A stretch of DNA of 64,000 bases from Anoxybacteroides rupiense (GCF_014196195.1 NZ_JACIDF010000006.1:172749-236748); one strand, 5' to 3'; positions 1 through 8,973 are shown, numbered from the stretch's first letter. Notes: a model not told the origin generated them from the sequence alone. Numbers and translations are program-made.

Positions 1-519
1 ATAGGTATTTCTTTAATAGGGATGATAATGGTGTTAGGGGCTCCGGCGGGGGACATTCAACCAGCCGGTGTAGGACTGGCGATCGGAGCAGCGGTGATTT
101 ATTCGATCTATATTATTATGGGGAGCAAAGTGACGGCACAAGTACAGCCGATTACGACTAGCGCCTATATTGCGTTATTTGCGGCGATGTCCTTTTTTAT
201 ATGGGGCACATTGACGCAAACGCTTCATTTTCATTTTGATCATATCGGCTGGCTTCCCGTCATCGGAACCTCTTTCTTCTCTAGCATTCTCGCTATGCTT
301 ACATTTTTTGCCGGAATGAATATGATCGGGCCAACCAAAGCATCGATTCTAAGCATGATTGAGCCAGTCATTACGTTTCTCCTATCTATGGTATTTTTGC
401 ATGAAACAATGTCCATGATGCAAATCATTGGTGGGCTGATTGTACTAAGCGGCGCCATGTTAGTCGTAATGGCAAGAGAAAACAGGACCGAAAAGAAAGT
501 AGCCTCCATCCGTTCATGA
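1..519 (+). CDS. EamA/DMT-family transporter, C-terminal part (cut by window edge)
   Basis: The reading frame is open to base 1, so only the C-terminal ~172 residues of a longer gene are present; full EamA permeases are about 290-310 residues. Seen: alternating hydrophobic segments typical of the second five-helix EamA repeat, with the family-like stretch GPTKASILSMIEPV (a conserved Pro/Glu turn before the last two helices) and a short basic tail. Known for the family: inner-membrane drug/metabolite exporters with ten helices and unpredictable substrates. Substrate is not inferable here. It is followed by a 189-bp gap holding an IS200/IS605-like relic, so it is probably not cotranscribed with the next gene. 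Confidence 0.8.
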   Translation: MGISLIGMIMVLGAPAGDIQPAGVGLAIGAAVIYSIYIIMGSKVTAQVQPITTSAYIALFAAMSFFIWGTLTQTLHFHFDHIGWLPVIGTSFFSSILAMLTFFAGMNMIGPTKASILSMIEPVITFLLSMVFLHETMSMMQIIGGLIVLSGAMLVVMARENRTEKKVASIRS

Positions 520-525
520 TGGGGG

Positions 526-575
526 TTTTTAACATGATCCGCCGAGAAGTCTGCCCCCTCAGGGAAGAAGGTTTA
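526..575 (+). mobile_element. Relic of an IS200/IS605-type right end (copy 1)
   Basis: A TTTTTAACAT-ATCC-x-CCGAGAAGTCT block followed by a C-rich arm resembles copies at 9096-9157 and 59379-59443 and the reverse-complemented IS end at 63907-64000. The closing arm is degraded, so this is the poorest of the three. No transposase gene lies nearby. Confidence 0.45.
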
Positions 576-708
576 TTTCTGCAACCATAACAAAAGTGAG
601 GAAAGCAGGAATGACTGCTATCTTTATCCAATTGAATATAGGCACGTTTAACACATTAATCAGGAATATGACGGAAGAAGAAACAAAACGTCAGGAGGGG
701 CTGATTGT

Positions 709-1575
709 ATGAATCAAAATTTACATAAATCTCCCGTTGCGTTTGTGACAGGGGCATCAAGCGGCTTTGGATTACGGACAAGCCTGGCGCTTGCTCGTGA
801 AGGTTATCAGGTAGTGGCTTCGATGCGAAACGTTCAGAATAAAGGAGGACTAGAAACGGCCGCTCAAGAAGCTGGGGTCATCGATCGGTTAGAGGTTATT
901 TCATTGGATGTCACCGACTTTTTCGCTGTGGAAATGGTCATTCAAGACGTAATCAACCGTTATGGGCAGATTGATGTATTAGTAAACAACGCAGGCTTTG
1001 CCGCAGGTGGCTTTACAGAAGAGCTTGATATCGAGGAATGGCAGCAGCAATTCCAAACGAACTTTTTTGGACTAGTCGCTGTCACAAAGGCGGTGTTGCC
1101 ATCGATGAGAGAGCGTCGAAATGGCAAGATCATCAATATCAGCAGCATTAGCGGACGAATCGGGTTCCCTTCGATGGGCCCTTATGTAGCATCAAAATTT
1201 GCCGTAGAAGGGTTTAGCGAGTCGCTTCGTTTGGAAATGTTGCCATACGGAGTTTATGTCGTGTTAATCGAACCTGGTTCTTACAAAACGGATATTTGGT
1301 CCAAATCGATAGGAAGAGTAACGATCTCTCCTCATTCCGCTTATGCCAAAGAGATGAACGCCGTTTTAAAATACGCCAATCGCGTTGCAGAGACAGCACC
1401 TCCTCCAGACGAAGTCATTCGCAAGATTGTCGAGGTAGCAAAGTCCCCAGCCCCAGATTTACGATATCCGGTTGGCAGAGGGGTGAAACTAACGATAGCG
1501 CTGAAAAACCGACTTCCGTGGAAGTGGTGGGAGCGGATGGTCATCAAGCAGTTTCACAAAGAAAAAAGATCGTGA
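709..1575 (+). CDS. SDR-family NAD(P)-dependent oxidoreductase
   Basis: A 288-aa classical short-chain dehydrogenase/reductase. Seen: the Rossmann glycine motif TGASSGFG (residues 14-21), NNAG (93-96), and the catalytic Ser146, Tyr159 and Lys163 in YVASK. The Gly-rich motif is followed by a SMRN stretch, which favours NADP(H) by charge; this is inference. ATG start with GGAGGGG about 10 bp upstream. The long C-terminal tail after the YxxxK motif resembles retinol-dehydrogenase-like members found in Bacillus (YusZ type). Substrate unknown; cytosolic. Monocistronic, closed by the hairpin at 1597-1633 shared with topB. Confidence 0.88.
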   Translation: MNQNLHKSPVAFVTGASSGFGLRTSLALAREGYQVVASMRNVQNKGGLETAAQEAGVIDRLEVISLDVTDFFAVEMVIQDVINRYGQIDVLVNNAGFAAGGFTEELDIEEWQQQFQTNFFGLVAVTKAVLPSMRERRNGKIINISSISGRIGFPSMGPYVASKFAVEGFSESLRLEMLPYGVYVVLIEPGSYKTDIWSKSIGRVTISPHSAYAKEMNAVLKYANRVAETAPPPDEVIRKIVEVAKSPAPDLRYPVGRGVKLTIALKNRLPWKWWERMVIKQFHKEKRS

Positions 1576-1596
1576 GGAGAGAGTGTCTAAAAAATC

Positions 1597-1633
1597 GGCG
1601 CCTCTTTCGTAAAAAGAAAAGAGGCGCCCGTTT
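1597..1633. terminator. Bidirectional intrinsic terminator (SDR gene / topB)
   Basis: A perfect 11-bp stem GGCGCCTCTTT / AAAGAGGCGCC sits between two convergent genes. An A-run precedes it and short T-runs follow, so it can serve both strands. Confidence 0.85.
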
Positions 1634-1644
1634 CTAGTCTTATG

Positions 1645-3744
1645 TTAGCTTTCCTTTTTGTCTAATGCTTGTTTAAGCAATTCTCCTAAACTTGTGCCAA
1701 ATGCGTCGTTTTCCGCGCTATACTTTTTCAACAACGCCCGGTCTTGGCGGTTAATCGCTGTGCTTTTCTTTTCCTCGGCTTTTTCGACCATGTTGCAACG
1801 GCGGCATTGAAAATAAACGCCCGCTTTTCCTTCATGGATTTCCATTCGTTTTTGACATTGCGGGCAGCGCCGTTTCGACAGCTTCGCTTCCTTTTTATGC
1901 TTGCGATAGCCGCACTCCGTGTTAGAACAGATGAGCACTTTGCCTTCTTTCGTTGTCCGTTCCTTTAAAAACGAGCCACATTCTGGGCACATTGAGCCTG
2001 TCAAATTGTGCGCCCGGTAGGTTTGCTTGCTTTGTTTAATCTCAGAGACAAGCTGTTCTGTTTGCCGGCGGATGTTTTGCAAAAAGGCTTTCGCATTTCC
2101 TTTTCCGCGAGCGATGGCTTCCAGCTCCCGTTCCCAGCGCGCTGTTAGTTCAGGTGATCTCAGCTCTTGATTAACGAGTTCGATTAGCTGTTTTCCTTTT
2201 TTTGTCGGATATAAGCGGCTATTTTTTCGTTCCACTGCCTCCGTTTCGAGAAGGCGCTCAATAATATCGGCTCTTGTGGCAGGTGTGCCAAGGCCGTATT
2301 TTTCCATGTGTGATAAAATATCAGCTTCTGAATAACGAAGGGGCGGCTCTGTAAGTGCTTCTTTAAGTTCTAGCTCATTCAATGTCAACACTTGTCCTTT
2401 TCTTATGATCGGCAAATGTGGCCGGGATGGCTCATTGTCGCTTTTTCCTAGAACTTTGCGAAAACCGATATCCACGACTGCTGTTTCGCGAGCCGCTAGC
2501 TGCTCGCCTCCGGCATCAAAAACAACATGAATCGTTTCATATTCATAAGCAGGATAAAATAGCGCCAAAAAACGGCGAGCAATTAAATCATATAGTTTTC
2601 GCTCTTCGTCAGAGAGCTTCATCAGATGGAGCGGCTCTTCCGTTGGAATAATAGCATGATGGTCCGTTACTTTTTCTTGATTAAACACCCGTCTGGCGAT
2701 GACCTTGCTTTTTTTGGCCAGAAGCGGACCAACTTCTTCCTTATAGCTTCCTGCCATCGCTTTCAGCCGCTCAAGCATCGTTGCTTCCATATCTGGTGTT
2801 AAATAGCGGGAGTCTGTACGCGGATAGGTGACAAGCTTATGATGCTCATAGAGCCGCTGCAAGATATTTAATGTTTTCTTTGCGGAAAATCCAAACCGTT
2901 TGTTGGCCTCGCGCTGCAGCTCAGTTAAATCATAGGGAAGCGGCTGTGGTTCTGTTTTTTTCTTTCGTTCTATAGAAATAACGGATGCTTGTTGTATTTG
3001 CAGCTTTTGATATAGCTGATGGGCCGCTTCTTTTGAAAAAATTCGCTTTTCGCCATTCTTCTCCCAAACCGCTGAAAATGGGCCGATGCGGGCATGAATG
3101 GTCCAATACGGCTTAGGGACAAAGTGCTGAATTTCTTTTTCACGCTCTATAATCATGGCGAGCGTCGGGGTTTGAACGCGTCCGGCCGACAGAGGTTCAT
3201 TATACTTTGTCGTTAACGCTCTTGTGACATTTAAACCGATCAACCAATCCGCTTCTGCGCGACAAACAGCCGATTGATATAAAGAGTCAAATTGTGCTCC
3301 TGGTTTTAGCTGTTTGAATCCATCTCTAATCGCTTTGTCTGTTTGCGAAGAAATCCATAAGCGCCAGAGCGGCTTTTGCCACTGGATTTTTTGCAAAATC
3401 CATCTGGCGACAAGTTCGCCTTCGCGTCCTGCATCTGTAGCAATGATGCAATCCTTAATATCTGGGCGTTTAGCCAAATGGGCAATCGCCCTAAATTGCG
3501 GACTTGTTTGTTTAATAATAGTTAATCCCATTTTCTGTGGAATAATCGGCAAATCCTCGAGTCTCCATGTTTTATATTTCGGATCGTAATGCTCCGGCAT
3601 TTTTAATTCAATTAAATGGCCAAGCGCCCATGTGACAATATATTTGCTTCCTTCAAAGTAGTGCTTATGAGGCTGTTTGCAGCCAAGCACACGGGCAATT
3701 TCACGGGCGACGCTCGGCTTTTCAGCAAGAACGAGAGATTTCAA
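1645..3744 (-). CDS. topB: DNA topoisomerase III
   Basis: Type IA topoisomerase, 699 aa from the preferred start. The chosen start is TTG at 3744, giving MKSLVLAEKPS, because AAAGGAG lies 7 bp upstream; an upstream ATG (3762) would overlap that site. Seen: Toprim domain with AEKPS near the N-terminus and ATDAGREGE (about residues 102-110); the topoisomerase core with SAGRVQTPT; the active-site tyrosine in YPRTDSRY (about Tyr307); and two C-terminal zinc-ribbon-like CxxC sets (CPECG...CSNTECG and CPQC...CRRC). Role by family: single-strand passage and decatenation of replication or recombination intermediates. Convergent with the SDR gene; apparently a single gene. Confidence 0.96.
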   Translation of the reverse strand: MKSLVLAEKPSVAREIARVLGCKQPHKHYFEGSKYIVTWALGHLIELKMPEHYDPKYKTWRLEDLPIIPQKMGLTIIKQTSPQFRAIAHLAKRPDIKDCIIATDAGREGELVARWILQKIQWQKPLWRLWISSQTDKAIRDGFKQLKPGAQFDSLYQSAVCRAEADWLIGLNVTRALTTKYNEPLSAGRVQTPTLAMIIEREKEIQHFVPKPYWTIHARIGPFSAVWEKNGEKRIFSKEAAHQLYQKLQIQQASVISIERKKKTEPQPLPYDLTELQREANKRFGFSAKKTLNILQRLYEHHKLVTYPRTDSRYLTPDMEATMLERLKAMAGSYKEEVGPLLAKKSKVIARRVFNQEKVTDHHAIIPTEEPLHLMKLSDEERKLYDLIARRFLALFYPAYEYETIHVVFDAGGEQLAARETAVVDIGFRKVLGKSDNEPSRPHLPIIRKGQVLTLNELELKEALTEPPLRYSEADILSHMEKYGLGTPATRADIIERLLETEAVERKNSRLYPTKKGKQLIELVNQELRSPELTARWERELEAIARGKGNAKAFLQNIRRQTEQLVSEIKQSKQTYRAHNLTGSMCPECGSFLKERTTKEGKVLICSNTECGYRKHKKEAKLSKRRCPQCQKRMEIHEGKAGVYFQCRRCNMVEKAEEKKSTAINRQDRALLKKYSAENDAFGTSLGELLKQALDKKES

Positions 3745-4083
3745 TGCTATTCTCCTTTCCATCCATCAACAGATTACTTGATTAAGTATAACGGAAAGAA
3801 CACCGTTTTGCATCTTAGAGGAGAAAGGGAATTAAGTTTTTATGTTGAAAATGACTATCAGACAGAAGAAAATGGTTTCTATTTTTTGTAATGAAGGATG
3901 TATCGTAACCTGAATCACGGTATAATGAGGCTGGTTTTCCTTTTTTATGTTTATGTAAAACCTAAAATTCGCCCTTGTTTCAGTCTGCCAGGAGAGATGT
4001 TAAGCATACGAACCATTTTGCATAAAAGCATCATTCGAAGATCGATTAGAAAAAGAAAAAACGGACTAAAGTTAAACAAGGAA
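3745..4083. other. Intergenic region without a convincing gene
   Basis: AT-rich gap upstream of topB. On the minus strand a TATACT-like -10 lies near 3785-3795, plausible as the topB promoter. A 68-codon plus-strand frame (3898-4104) lacks a ribosome site and runs into the minus-strand terminator, so it is not called. Confidence 0.4.
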
Positions 4084-4125
4084 AAAGCTCAATCAGCCAA
4101 ATAAGACTCAGGCTGATTGAGCTTT
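4084..4125 (-). terminator. Intrinsic terminator of the YhcN-like gene
   Basis: A perfect 15-bp stem AAAGCTCAATCAGCC / GGCTGATTGAGCTTT with a 12-nt loop lies 60 bp after the stop of the minus-strand lipoprotein gene. On the minus strand it is followed by a T-run. Confidence 0.85.
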
Positions 4126-4185
4126 CTTACTATGATCGATTATTCTTGTGCTACTTTTTCCATTTAATCTTGACTGCTCGTTTGA

Positions 4186-4683
4186 TTAGCGCGCTGTTGG
4201 AAAGACGCGTCTGACCATTTCGCTAAATTCCTCGAAAAGTCCGGAGACCGGTCTCCCTTGCTGCAATTTTTGTGAATAATCAGCCATGCGTTCGACAAAA
4301 TCAGGATTTGTTGAAACAAACACATTATCGATTTTTGGATCTGTCTGTTTCACTGTATTCGCAATTTTTCGCTCAACATCCTTTGTCATTTTGCCTTTTA
4401 GATGATTGCTGAGTATAACCGCGACATACGCTGTACGATTAGCGACAATCACATTTGCATCGCTTACTTCTTTCAAGTCCGCAACGCGGTCAGCTGCTGT
4501 TTGGGCGACTTCCATTCTTGTTTCTTGATTCGTCGGACGGTTGCGGTCAGGCGGATTATACCGGACATTTTGCACGCGGTTATCGTTATTTCTTGCTTCA
4601 TTGTCATAATTATTAGCGGCACATCCAAACAAAAGAGGAATGGCAAGTGCCAAGGTCATGATTAGTTTTGCATATTTCAGCAT
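4186..4683 (-). CDS. YhcN/YlaJ-family sporulation lipoprotein
   Basis: 165 aa from the ATG at 4683; AAAGGAG lies 11 bp upstream, and the longer TTG frame would start inside that site. Seen: lipoprotein signal peptide with lipobox LFGC (Cys21), an Asn/Arg-rich linker with NNDNRVQNVRY, then a compact alpha/beta domain with VSDANVIVANRTAYVAV and a C-terminal helix. Known: YhcN/YlaJ proteins are lipoproteins linked to spores in Bacillus. Likely attached to the outer face of the membrane and made in sporulation; that is inference, as I see no clear sigma-G promoter. Monocistronic. Confidence 0.85.
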   Translation of the reverse strand: MLKYAKLIMTLALAIPLLFGCAANNYDNEARNNDNRVQNVRYNPPDRNRPTNQETRMEVAQTAADRVADLKEVSDANVIVANRTAYVAVILSNHLKGKMTKDVERKIANTVKQTDPKIDNVFVSTNPDFVERMADYSQKLQQGRPVSGLFEEFSEMVRRVFPTAR

Positions 4684-4842
4684 GATTAGATCATCTCCTT
4701 TCAAGAAAAATCATCTCTGTTGTTAATGTGTCTCCATTTCCCTTTTTTATACGGTTAATCCGGAAAAAATAAGCGCCGGCTGTTCATGCATGTGAAGGAA
4801 GATAGAATGAATCATCTGTCGATGAACAATTAAAGATGTAAA

Positions 4843-4860
4843 AACTTAAAGTGTTAAGTT
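4843..4860. promoter_or_regulatory. Inverted repeat upstream of mhqN promoter
   Basis: Perfect 7-bp arms AACTTAA / TTAAGTT separated by AGTG, 22 bp upstream of the -35 box. It could be an operator for an unknown regulator. Confidence 0.35.
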
Positions 4861-4881
4861 TCAGCACGACAGGAAAAAAAA

Positions 4882-4944
4882 TTGACAAAATGAAAAAAAG
4901 CGTAGTATATTTATCTTTAATTAAAAATAAATTAATTCGAGATA
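4882..4944 (+). promoter_or_regulatory. mhqN promoter with an MhqR-like half-site
   Basis: TTGACA, about 18 bp, then TATATT forms a near-consensus sigma-A promoter. Just downstream, AATTCGAGATA (4934-4944) equals the right half of the B. subtilis MhqR operator, as I recall it; the left half is degenerate here. This placement would suit repression by a MarR/MhqR-type quinone sensor. No mhqR gene is in the window. Confidence 0.5.
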
Positions 4945-5146
4945 TTTAAAAAATCTTTAAGAGCATTCAATATGGATTTGGTTTTAGGACTTGCCTGTCA
5001 CACATAATTTATAGAAAGAAAAAAGATCTTAGCACAGTACCGGCAGATCCTCCTATAAGCTAGCCGTTTTGTGAGGTGAAGGGCAAGTAAGAAAGTGTCT
5101 TGAATTAACAATATTTGAATTAAGTATAAAAACTGGAGGAATCGAA

Positions 5147-5767
5147 ATGGAATCTTTCACACAATTAGTCAAAGAACGTCGTTCCGCTCATAATTTTCTT
5201 GAAAATCATCCGATTAGCGAAAAAGAGCTAAATGAGATCTTCGAGTTAGTAAAGCTCGCGCCATCAGCTTTTAATCTACAACATACTCGCTATTTGGTGG
5301 TTCTTCATCCTGACTTAAAAGAAAAAGTAAAAAAAGCTGCTTACGGACAACACAAAGTGTCGACAGCGTCTGCCGTCATTGTAGTCTTAGGAGACAAAAA
5401 GGCTTATCGAGAAGCAGCTCACATTTATGAAGGGCTTTTAGCACTGGGAATTTTAAATAAGCATGAATTCGAGCAAATGGTAGGGGATACCGTTTCTTTT
5501 TATGAAAACAGGGGCGAAGTCTTTCAGCGGGATGAAGCGATTCGAAACGCATCGTTATCAGCCATGCTGTTTATGCTCGCTGCTAAGAGCAAAGGATGGG
5601 ACACTTGCCCAATGATCGGCTTTGATCCTAACGAACTGAAGCAAACGTTAAATATTTCAGATCCATATGAGCCTGTGCTGATGATTACAGTAGGGAAAGA
5701 AAAAATTCAAAGCAGAAGGCCAAGAGGATACCGTAAACCGGTATCTGAATTTGTTAAATATTTATAA
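5147..5767 (+). CDS. mhqN: MhqN-like nitroreductase (NAD(P)H-dependent FMN enzyme)
   Basis: 206-aa nitroreductase-fold protein that reads like B. subtilis YdfN/MhqN from start to end. Seen: the FMN-binding N-terminal ERRSA motif, LAPSAFNLQ near residue 42, the YEGL and YENRGE segments, and the C-terminal MITVGKE...SRRPRGYRKP tail. Start ATG with GGAGG about 7 bp upstream. Known: MhqN is induced by quinones and catechols and thought to reduce quinone-like electrophiles in the cytosol. It forms a two-gene unit with mhqP, 24 bp downstream. The dioxygenase mhqO that sits between them in B. subtilis is missing here. Confidence 0.85.
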   Translation: MESFTQLVKERRSAHNFLENHPISEKELNEIFELVKLAPSAFNLQHTRYLVVLHPDLKEKVKKAAYGQHKVSTASAVIVVLGDKKAYREAAHIYEGLLALGILNKHEFEQMVGDTVSFYENRGEVFQRDEAIRNASLSAMLFMLAAKSKGWDTCPMIGFDPNELKQTLNISDPYEPVLMITVGKEKIQSRRPRGYRKPVSEFVKYL

Positions 5768-5791
5768 AACATCTTAGGGAGGGACAGAAAA

Positions 5792-6187
5792 ATGATGGAT
5801 GTAGGTTTATTGATTATTCGATTGGTGGTTGGTTTAACATTTATGGGACATGGTGCACAAAAATTATTTGGATGGTTTGGCGGTTATGGGATCAAGGGAA
5901 CAGGAAGCTGGTTTGAGTCCATAGGCATGAAACCGGGGGTGACGATGGCCTTGTTGGCTGGATTAGCCGAGTTTATTGGCGGAGCTTTATTTGCTGCCGG
6001 CTTATTCACTTGGATCGCAGGATTGCTTCTCGCGCTTACGATGCTTGTGGCCATTGTGAAAGTCCATCAAGCGAACGGCTTTTGGGTTACACAAAATGGT
6101 TTTGAATACAATTTCGTTCTGCTCGCTGTTGCGATAGGAGTTGCCTTGATTGGACCTGGACAGTACGCAATGGATGCCCTTTTCTAA
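5792..6187 (+). CDS. mhqP: DoxX-family membrane protein, MhqP-like
   Basis: 131-aa DoxX/DoxD-type integral membrane protein. Seen: four hydrophobic helices; the family signature TFMGHGAQKLFGWFGG in helix 1 (about residues 12-27); GLAEFIGGALFAAGLFT in helix 2. ATG start behind AGGGAGGG. It lies in the mhqN operon and ends just before a strong terminator. Known: the B. subtilis paralogue YdfP is cotranscribed with the quinone-responsive nitroreductase; its biochemical role is not settled. An alternative label is a generic DoxX protein. Confidence 0.8.
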   Translation: MMDVGLLIIRLVVGLTFMGHGAQKLFGWFGGYGIKGTGSWFESIGMKPGVTMALLAGLAEFIGGALFAAGLFTWIAGLLLALTMLVAIVKVHQANGFWVTQNGFEYNFVLLAVAIGVALIGPGQYAMDALF

Positions 6188-6203
6188 ACAATAAACTTCT
6201 TAT

Positions 6204-6238
6204 TGGGATTGAAGGAAAGCAGCCTTCAATCCTTTTTT
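6204..6238 (+). terminator. Terminator of mhqN-mhqP
   Basis: GGATTGAAGG / CCTTCAATCC stem with a 7-nt loop followed by TTTTTT, starting about 17 bp after mhqP. Confidence 0.9.
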
Positions 6239-6346
6239 ACGGTTTAGGGGATCTAAAATCGTTTAGTTGTCATAATTTATTCGTTCCCGTTCATAATAAC
6301 GATACAAATCGAAAGCAAGGAAGCCAGTTGGGATAAGGGGATTGTT

Positions 6347-7402
6347 ATGAAAAACAACAAAAGCAGACAACAGCGCGATCTAATAAAAGGAATCATGCTT
6401 ATCGTCAAAATTGCATTGGCAGCTGGCGTATCATGGGAGGTAGCGAAGCTGCTGGGCTCCAAACATCCTTACTTAGCACCGTTAACCGTCATTCTTTCTA
6501 TGCAGGAAACCGTTTGGCATTCAGCTGCCTATGCTTTTTACAGAATGATTGGCACTGTTTTTGGCGTGGCTGTGACGGTCTTTATTGTCAGTCGTTTGGA
6601 GGTAAGTGGATGGACGATTGGCTGCTTGTTGCTTGGAGGGATGCTGCTTCCCGTCATACTAAGAGTACATAAAACCATCATTCATCAAGTGGCCTTGACC
6701 ATTTTGTTAGTGTTTGTCTTTGCTCATCAAACAGCCAGTTATGCCTCGGATCGGGTGAGAGATACCATCGTCGGAGCATTTACCGCTATTTTCATTCACA
6801 TGTTGCTTTTTCCACCGAGCTATATGAAAGAAGCCGGACAAACCTTAAATCAATTTGGTTTTCATCTTATCCAGCTATTTAAGAGAAGTGCTGATTGGGT
6901 CCATGGTCACTGTGATCCTCTTGAGGGACAAGCGTTAAAAAAAGATGTAGCCGACCTGCTGCAGGAGCTGCATCAAGTGCAGAAGGATTTACAAAAAGCA
7001 GAGAAAAGCCTTAAATTAAACATTTTCTCAAAAAATAAACAGCAGTCATTAAAGCAATATAAGCACATCCTTTCGCTATTGACAACAGGCTATCTGTATA
7101 TTTCCAACATTCTTCCTCCGTTCCACGACTGGACCAAAATGGGAACGATGTCAGCAGATGAACGAGAGCAATGGACCATGCAATTAAAAATGCTGGGGGA
7201 ATACATGGGAAATCAGCTCCATCAAGCAATGGAGAAGCAAAATCATTCAGGAGCTTCCGGGCGGATGCCTGACTTGCTTGACTTATCTGCGCTTTCCCTG
7301 CAAATTAGTGTTCCGTCAGAGTTAAAATGGTACCGATATCCATTAAGTCTGTATCAGCAAACCGCCCAACTCATTCAAGAATTAAAAATGACACGGCAAT
7401 AA
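6347..7402 (+). CDS. FUSC/aromatic-acid-exporter-like membrane protein (YqjA type)
   Basis: 351 aa. Seen: an N-terminal half (about residues 17-160) with four to six hydrophobic helices, including SWEVAKLLGSKHPYLAPLTV, typical of the ArAE_1/FUSC fold; then a long soluble helical half with heptad-like Leu/Lys stretches (about 170-340) and no signal peptide. Start ATG behind AAGGGG. Known: relatives in Bacillus (YqjA-like) are annotated as aromatic acid exporter family, but the substrate is unproven. Single gene between mhqNP and a 310-bp regulatory gap. Confidence 0.75.
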   Translation: MKNNKSRQQRDLIKGIMLIVKIALAAGVSWEVAKLLGSKHPYLAPLTVILSMQETVWHSAAYAFYRMIGTVFGVAVTVFIVSRLEVSGWTIGCLLLGGMLLPVILRVHKTIIHQVALTILLVFVFAHQTASYASDRVRDTIVGAFTAIFIHMLLFPPSYMKEAGQTLNQFGFHLIQLFKRSADWVHGHCDPLEGQALKKDVADLLQELHQVQKDLQKAEKSLKLNIFSKNKQQSLKQYKHILSLLTTGYLYISNILPPFHDWTKMGTMSADEREQWTMQLKMLGEYMGNQLHQAMEKQNHSGASGRMPDLLDLSALSLQISVPSELKWYRYPLSLYQQTAQLIQELKMTRQ

Positions 7403-7540
7403 CGGAGGAGAAGTAAGCCTCCTCCTTTTCCTTTGCCATGCAAAGCCAATCAATTAGTAAGCTTGATATCGCATCTATACATATTAAAGAGGAAAATTTT
7501 TATTGGTAAGGCTTGCTTGAACCAATAAATTAGATTAATA

Positions 7541-7704
7541 TCTAATTAGATGTATATCGAATTAAAGAGAAAGATAATAACGCTTCCGCATTTTCATCAG
7601 ATGATGGAAAAATCAATTAGTAAAAAAATGATGAGCAAACAACGACGATATCCATCATTTATTATTTTTTGCTCATCTAATTAGATATATATCAAATTAG
7701 AGAG
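7541..7704 (+). promoter_or_regulatory. Duplicated palindromic operator around a hairpin, upstream of MFS gene
   Basis: Two near-identical ~29-bp units begin at 7541 and 7676. Each contains the perfect palindrome ATCTAATTAGAT, then TATATC and an AATTA tail. Between them is a long inverted repeat GATGAGCAAA (7630-7639) / TTTGCTCATC (7668-7677). The second unit ends about 10 bp before the MFS start codon. This looks like a two-site operator, perhaps for a MarR- or TetR-type repressor encoded elsewhere. Confidence 0.55.
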
Positions 7705-7713
7705 GGGAATTGG

Positions 7714-8973
7714 ATGGGAAGCATAGCTTATCTTTTGCAACAAGAAAAGCATTATCTGCGGCTATTTGGAGCGGGAATTGTGAATGGAATCGGCGATCGC
7801 TTTAGTCAAGTGGCGCTGTTATCGAAGCTTTTAGAATTAACGGGTTCCGGATGGGCTGTTGGTGCTGTTTTAGCCATTCGTGTTTTTCCTTTTTTATTAT
7901 TCGGTCCTTTAGGAGGAAAGCTGGCCGATCAGTTTTCACGAAAAAACATCCTAATTATAACCGATCTATCTAGAATCATTTTTGCGATTTCATTGGCATT
8001 TGCCAATAGCGCAGATGATATTTGGCTGATTTACATGAGTACGTTTATGCTAGCCGCAGGAGAATCCATTTACGCTCCTGCGCGAAAATCGTGGATTCCG
8101 TTGCTTGTCAAAAAAGATCATATCATCAAAATTAACAGTTTAGAGCAAGTTATGCTTGGCATTGTTTTAATCGGAGGATCATTGTTCGGGGGAATCGTGG
8201 CTTTTTATTTTGGAACGGATTTGACATTTTGGCTGAACGGGCTTTCATTTTTGCTTGCGGCTTTTATGATCGCTTCCATTCCATTCGTCCATCGAAAGAG
8301 AGAGTCAGATAAAGAAAAAAGAACAGGCATCTTTCACTCGATCCAAACAATCAAAAAGTTAGTAATAGCTTCTGCCGCTTTGTATATTGTCTGCTTGTTT
8401 GAACTGATTGTGCCGCTGTTTAATGGCATTGATAATGTTCTCATTAGCATCTATGCCATTCAAGAGTTTCATCTTGGCGATATAGGAGTCGGTCTGTTTT
8501 ACGGGGCTCTTGGAGTGGGATTAATGTTAAGCTTTATGATTTCCCAGCGAATCACTCAGCATCTTTTATTCATTGGGCTGGCGGCACTTATAATAGAAGG
8601 GATAGGTCTTATGGTTTTAAGCCACGTCTACTTAGCATGGATCGCTTGTCTGCTTTATATTTTCATCTCTTTTGCATCTGGTATTTGCAATACATGTATG
8701 GATTCCATCGTTATGCAAGAAACACCTGTTGGCCAGCAAGGCTTCGTATTTGGATGGCTGGTAACCGTGTCAAACACCTTCATCGGAATATCCATGTTCA
8801 CAGCTGGAATCATATTAGAAGCCGTCAGTAATCGAATGCTTGGTTTATTGGGAGGACTCGGCTTTGTGCTAACAGGGCTATTTCTTGCTATGGTATATTG
8901 GACTAAACAAAAGAAACGAATGATGAGAAAAGAATCATTTGATACGAATAGTCGAGGAGAAGATACGCGATGA
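7714..8973 (+). CDS. MFS exporter (multidrug/macrolide-efflux-like)
   Basis: 419 aa with about twelve hydrophobic helices. Seen: N-terminal NGIGDRFSQVALL, the MFS motif-A-like loop GGKLADQFSRKN (about residues 67-78), a long cytosolic loop rich in Lys/Glu near residue 195, and a basic C-terminus. ATG start behind GAGAGGGG. Known: this branch (EntS/macrolide-efflux-like) exports amphipathic compounds or siderophores; the substrate cannot be predicted. It is transcribed toward a second, convergent MFS gene but the two are only distantly alike. Control probably involves the duplicated operator immediately upstream. Confidence 0.82.
   Translation: MGSIAYLLQQEKHYLRLFGAGIVNGIGDRFSQVALLSKLLELTGSGWAVGAVLAIRVFPFLLFGPLGGKLADQFSRKNILIITDLSRIIFAISLAFANSADDIWLIYMSTFMLAAGESIYAPARKSWIPLLVKKDHIIKINSLEQVMLGIVLIGGSLFGGIVAFYFGTDLTFWLNGLSFLLAAFMIASIPFVHRKRESDKEKRTGIFHSIQTIKKLVIASAALYIVCLFELIVPLFNGIDNVLISIYAIQEFHLGDIGVGLFYGALGVGLMLSFMISQRITQHLLFIGLAALIIEGIGLMVLSHVYLAWIACLLYIFISFASGICNTCMDSIVMQETPVGQQGFVFGWLVTVSNTFIGISMFTAGIILEAVSNRMLGLLGGLGFVLTGLFLAMVYWTKQKKRMMRKESFDTNSRGEDTR

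Noticed and set aside
3898..4104. 68-codon plus-strand frame upstream of topB
   Set aside because: No ribosome site, overlaps the minus-strand terminator, composition basic and repetitive.
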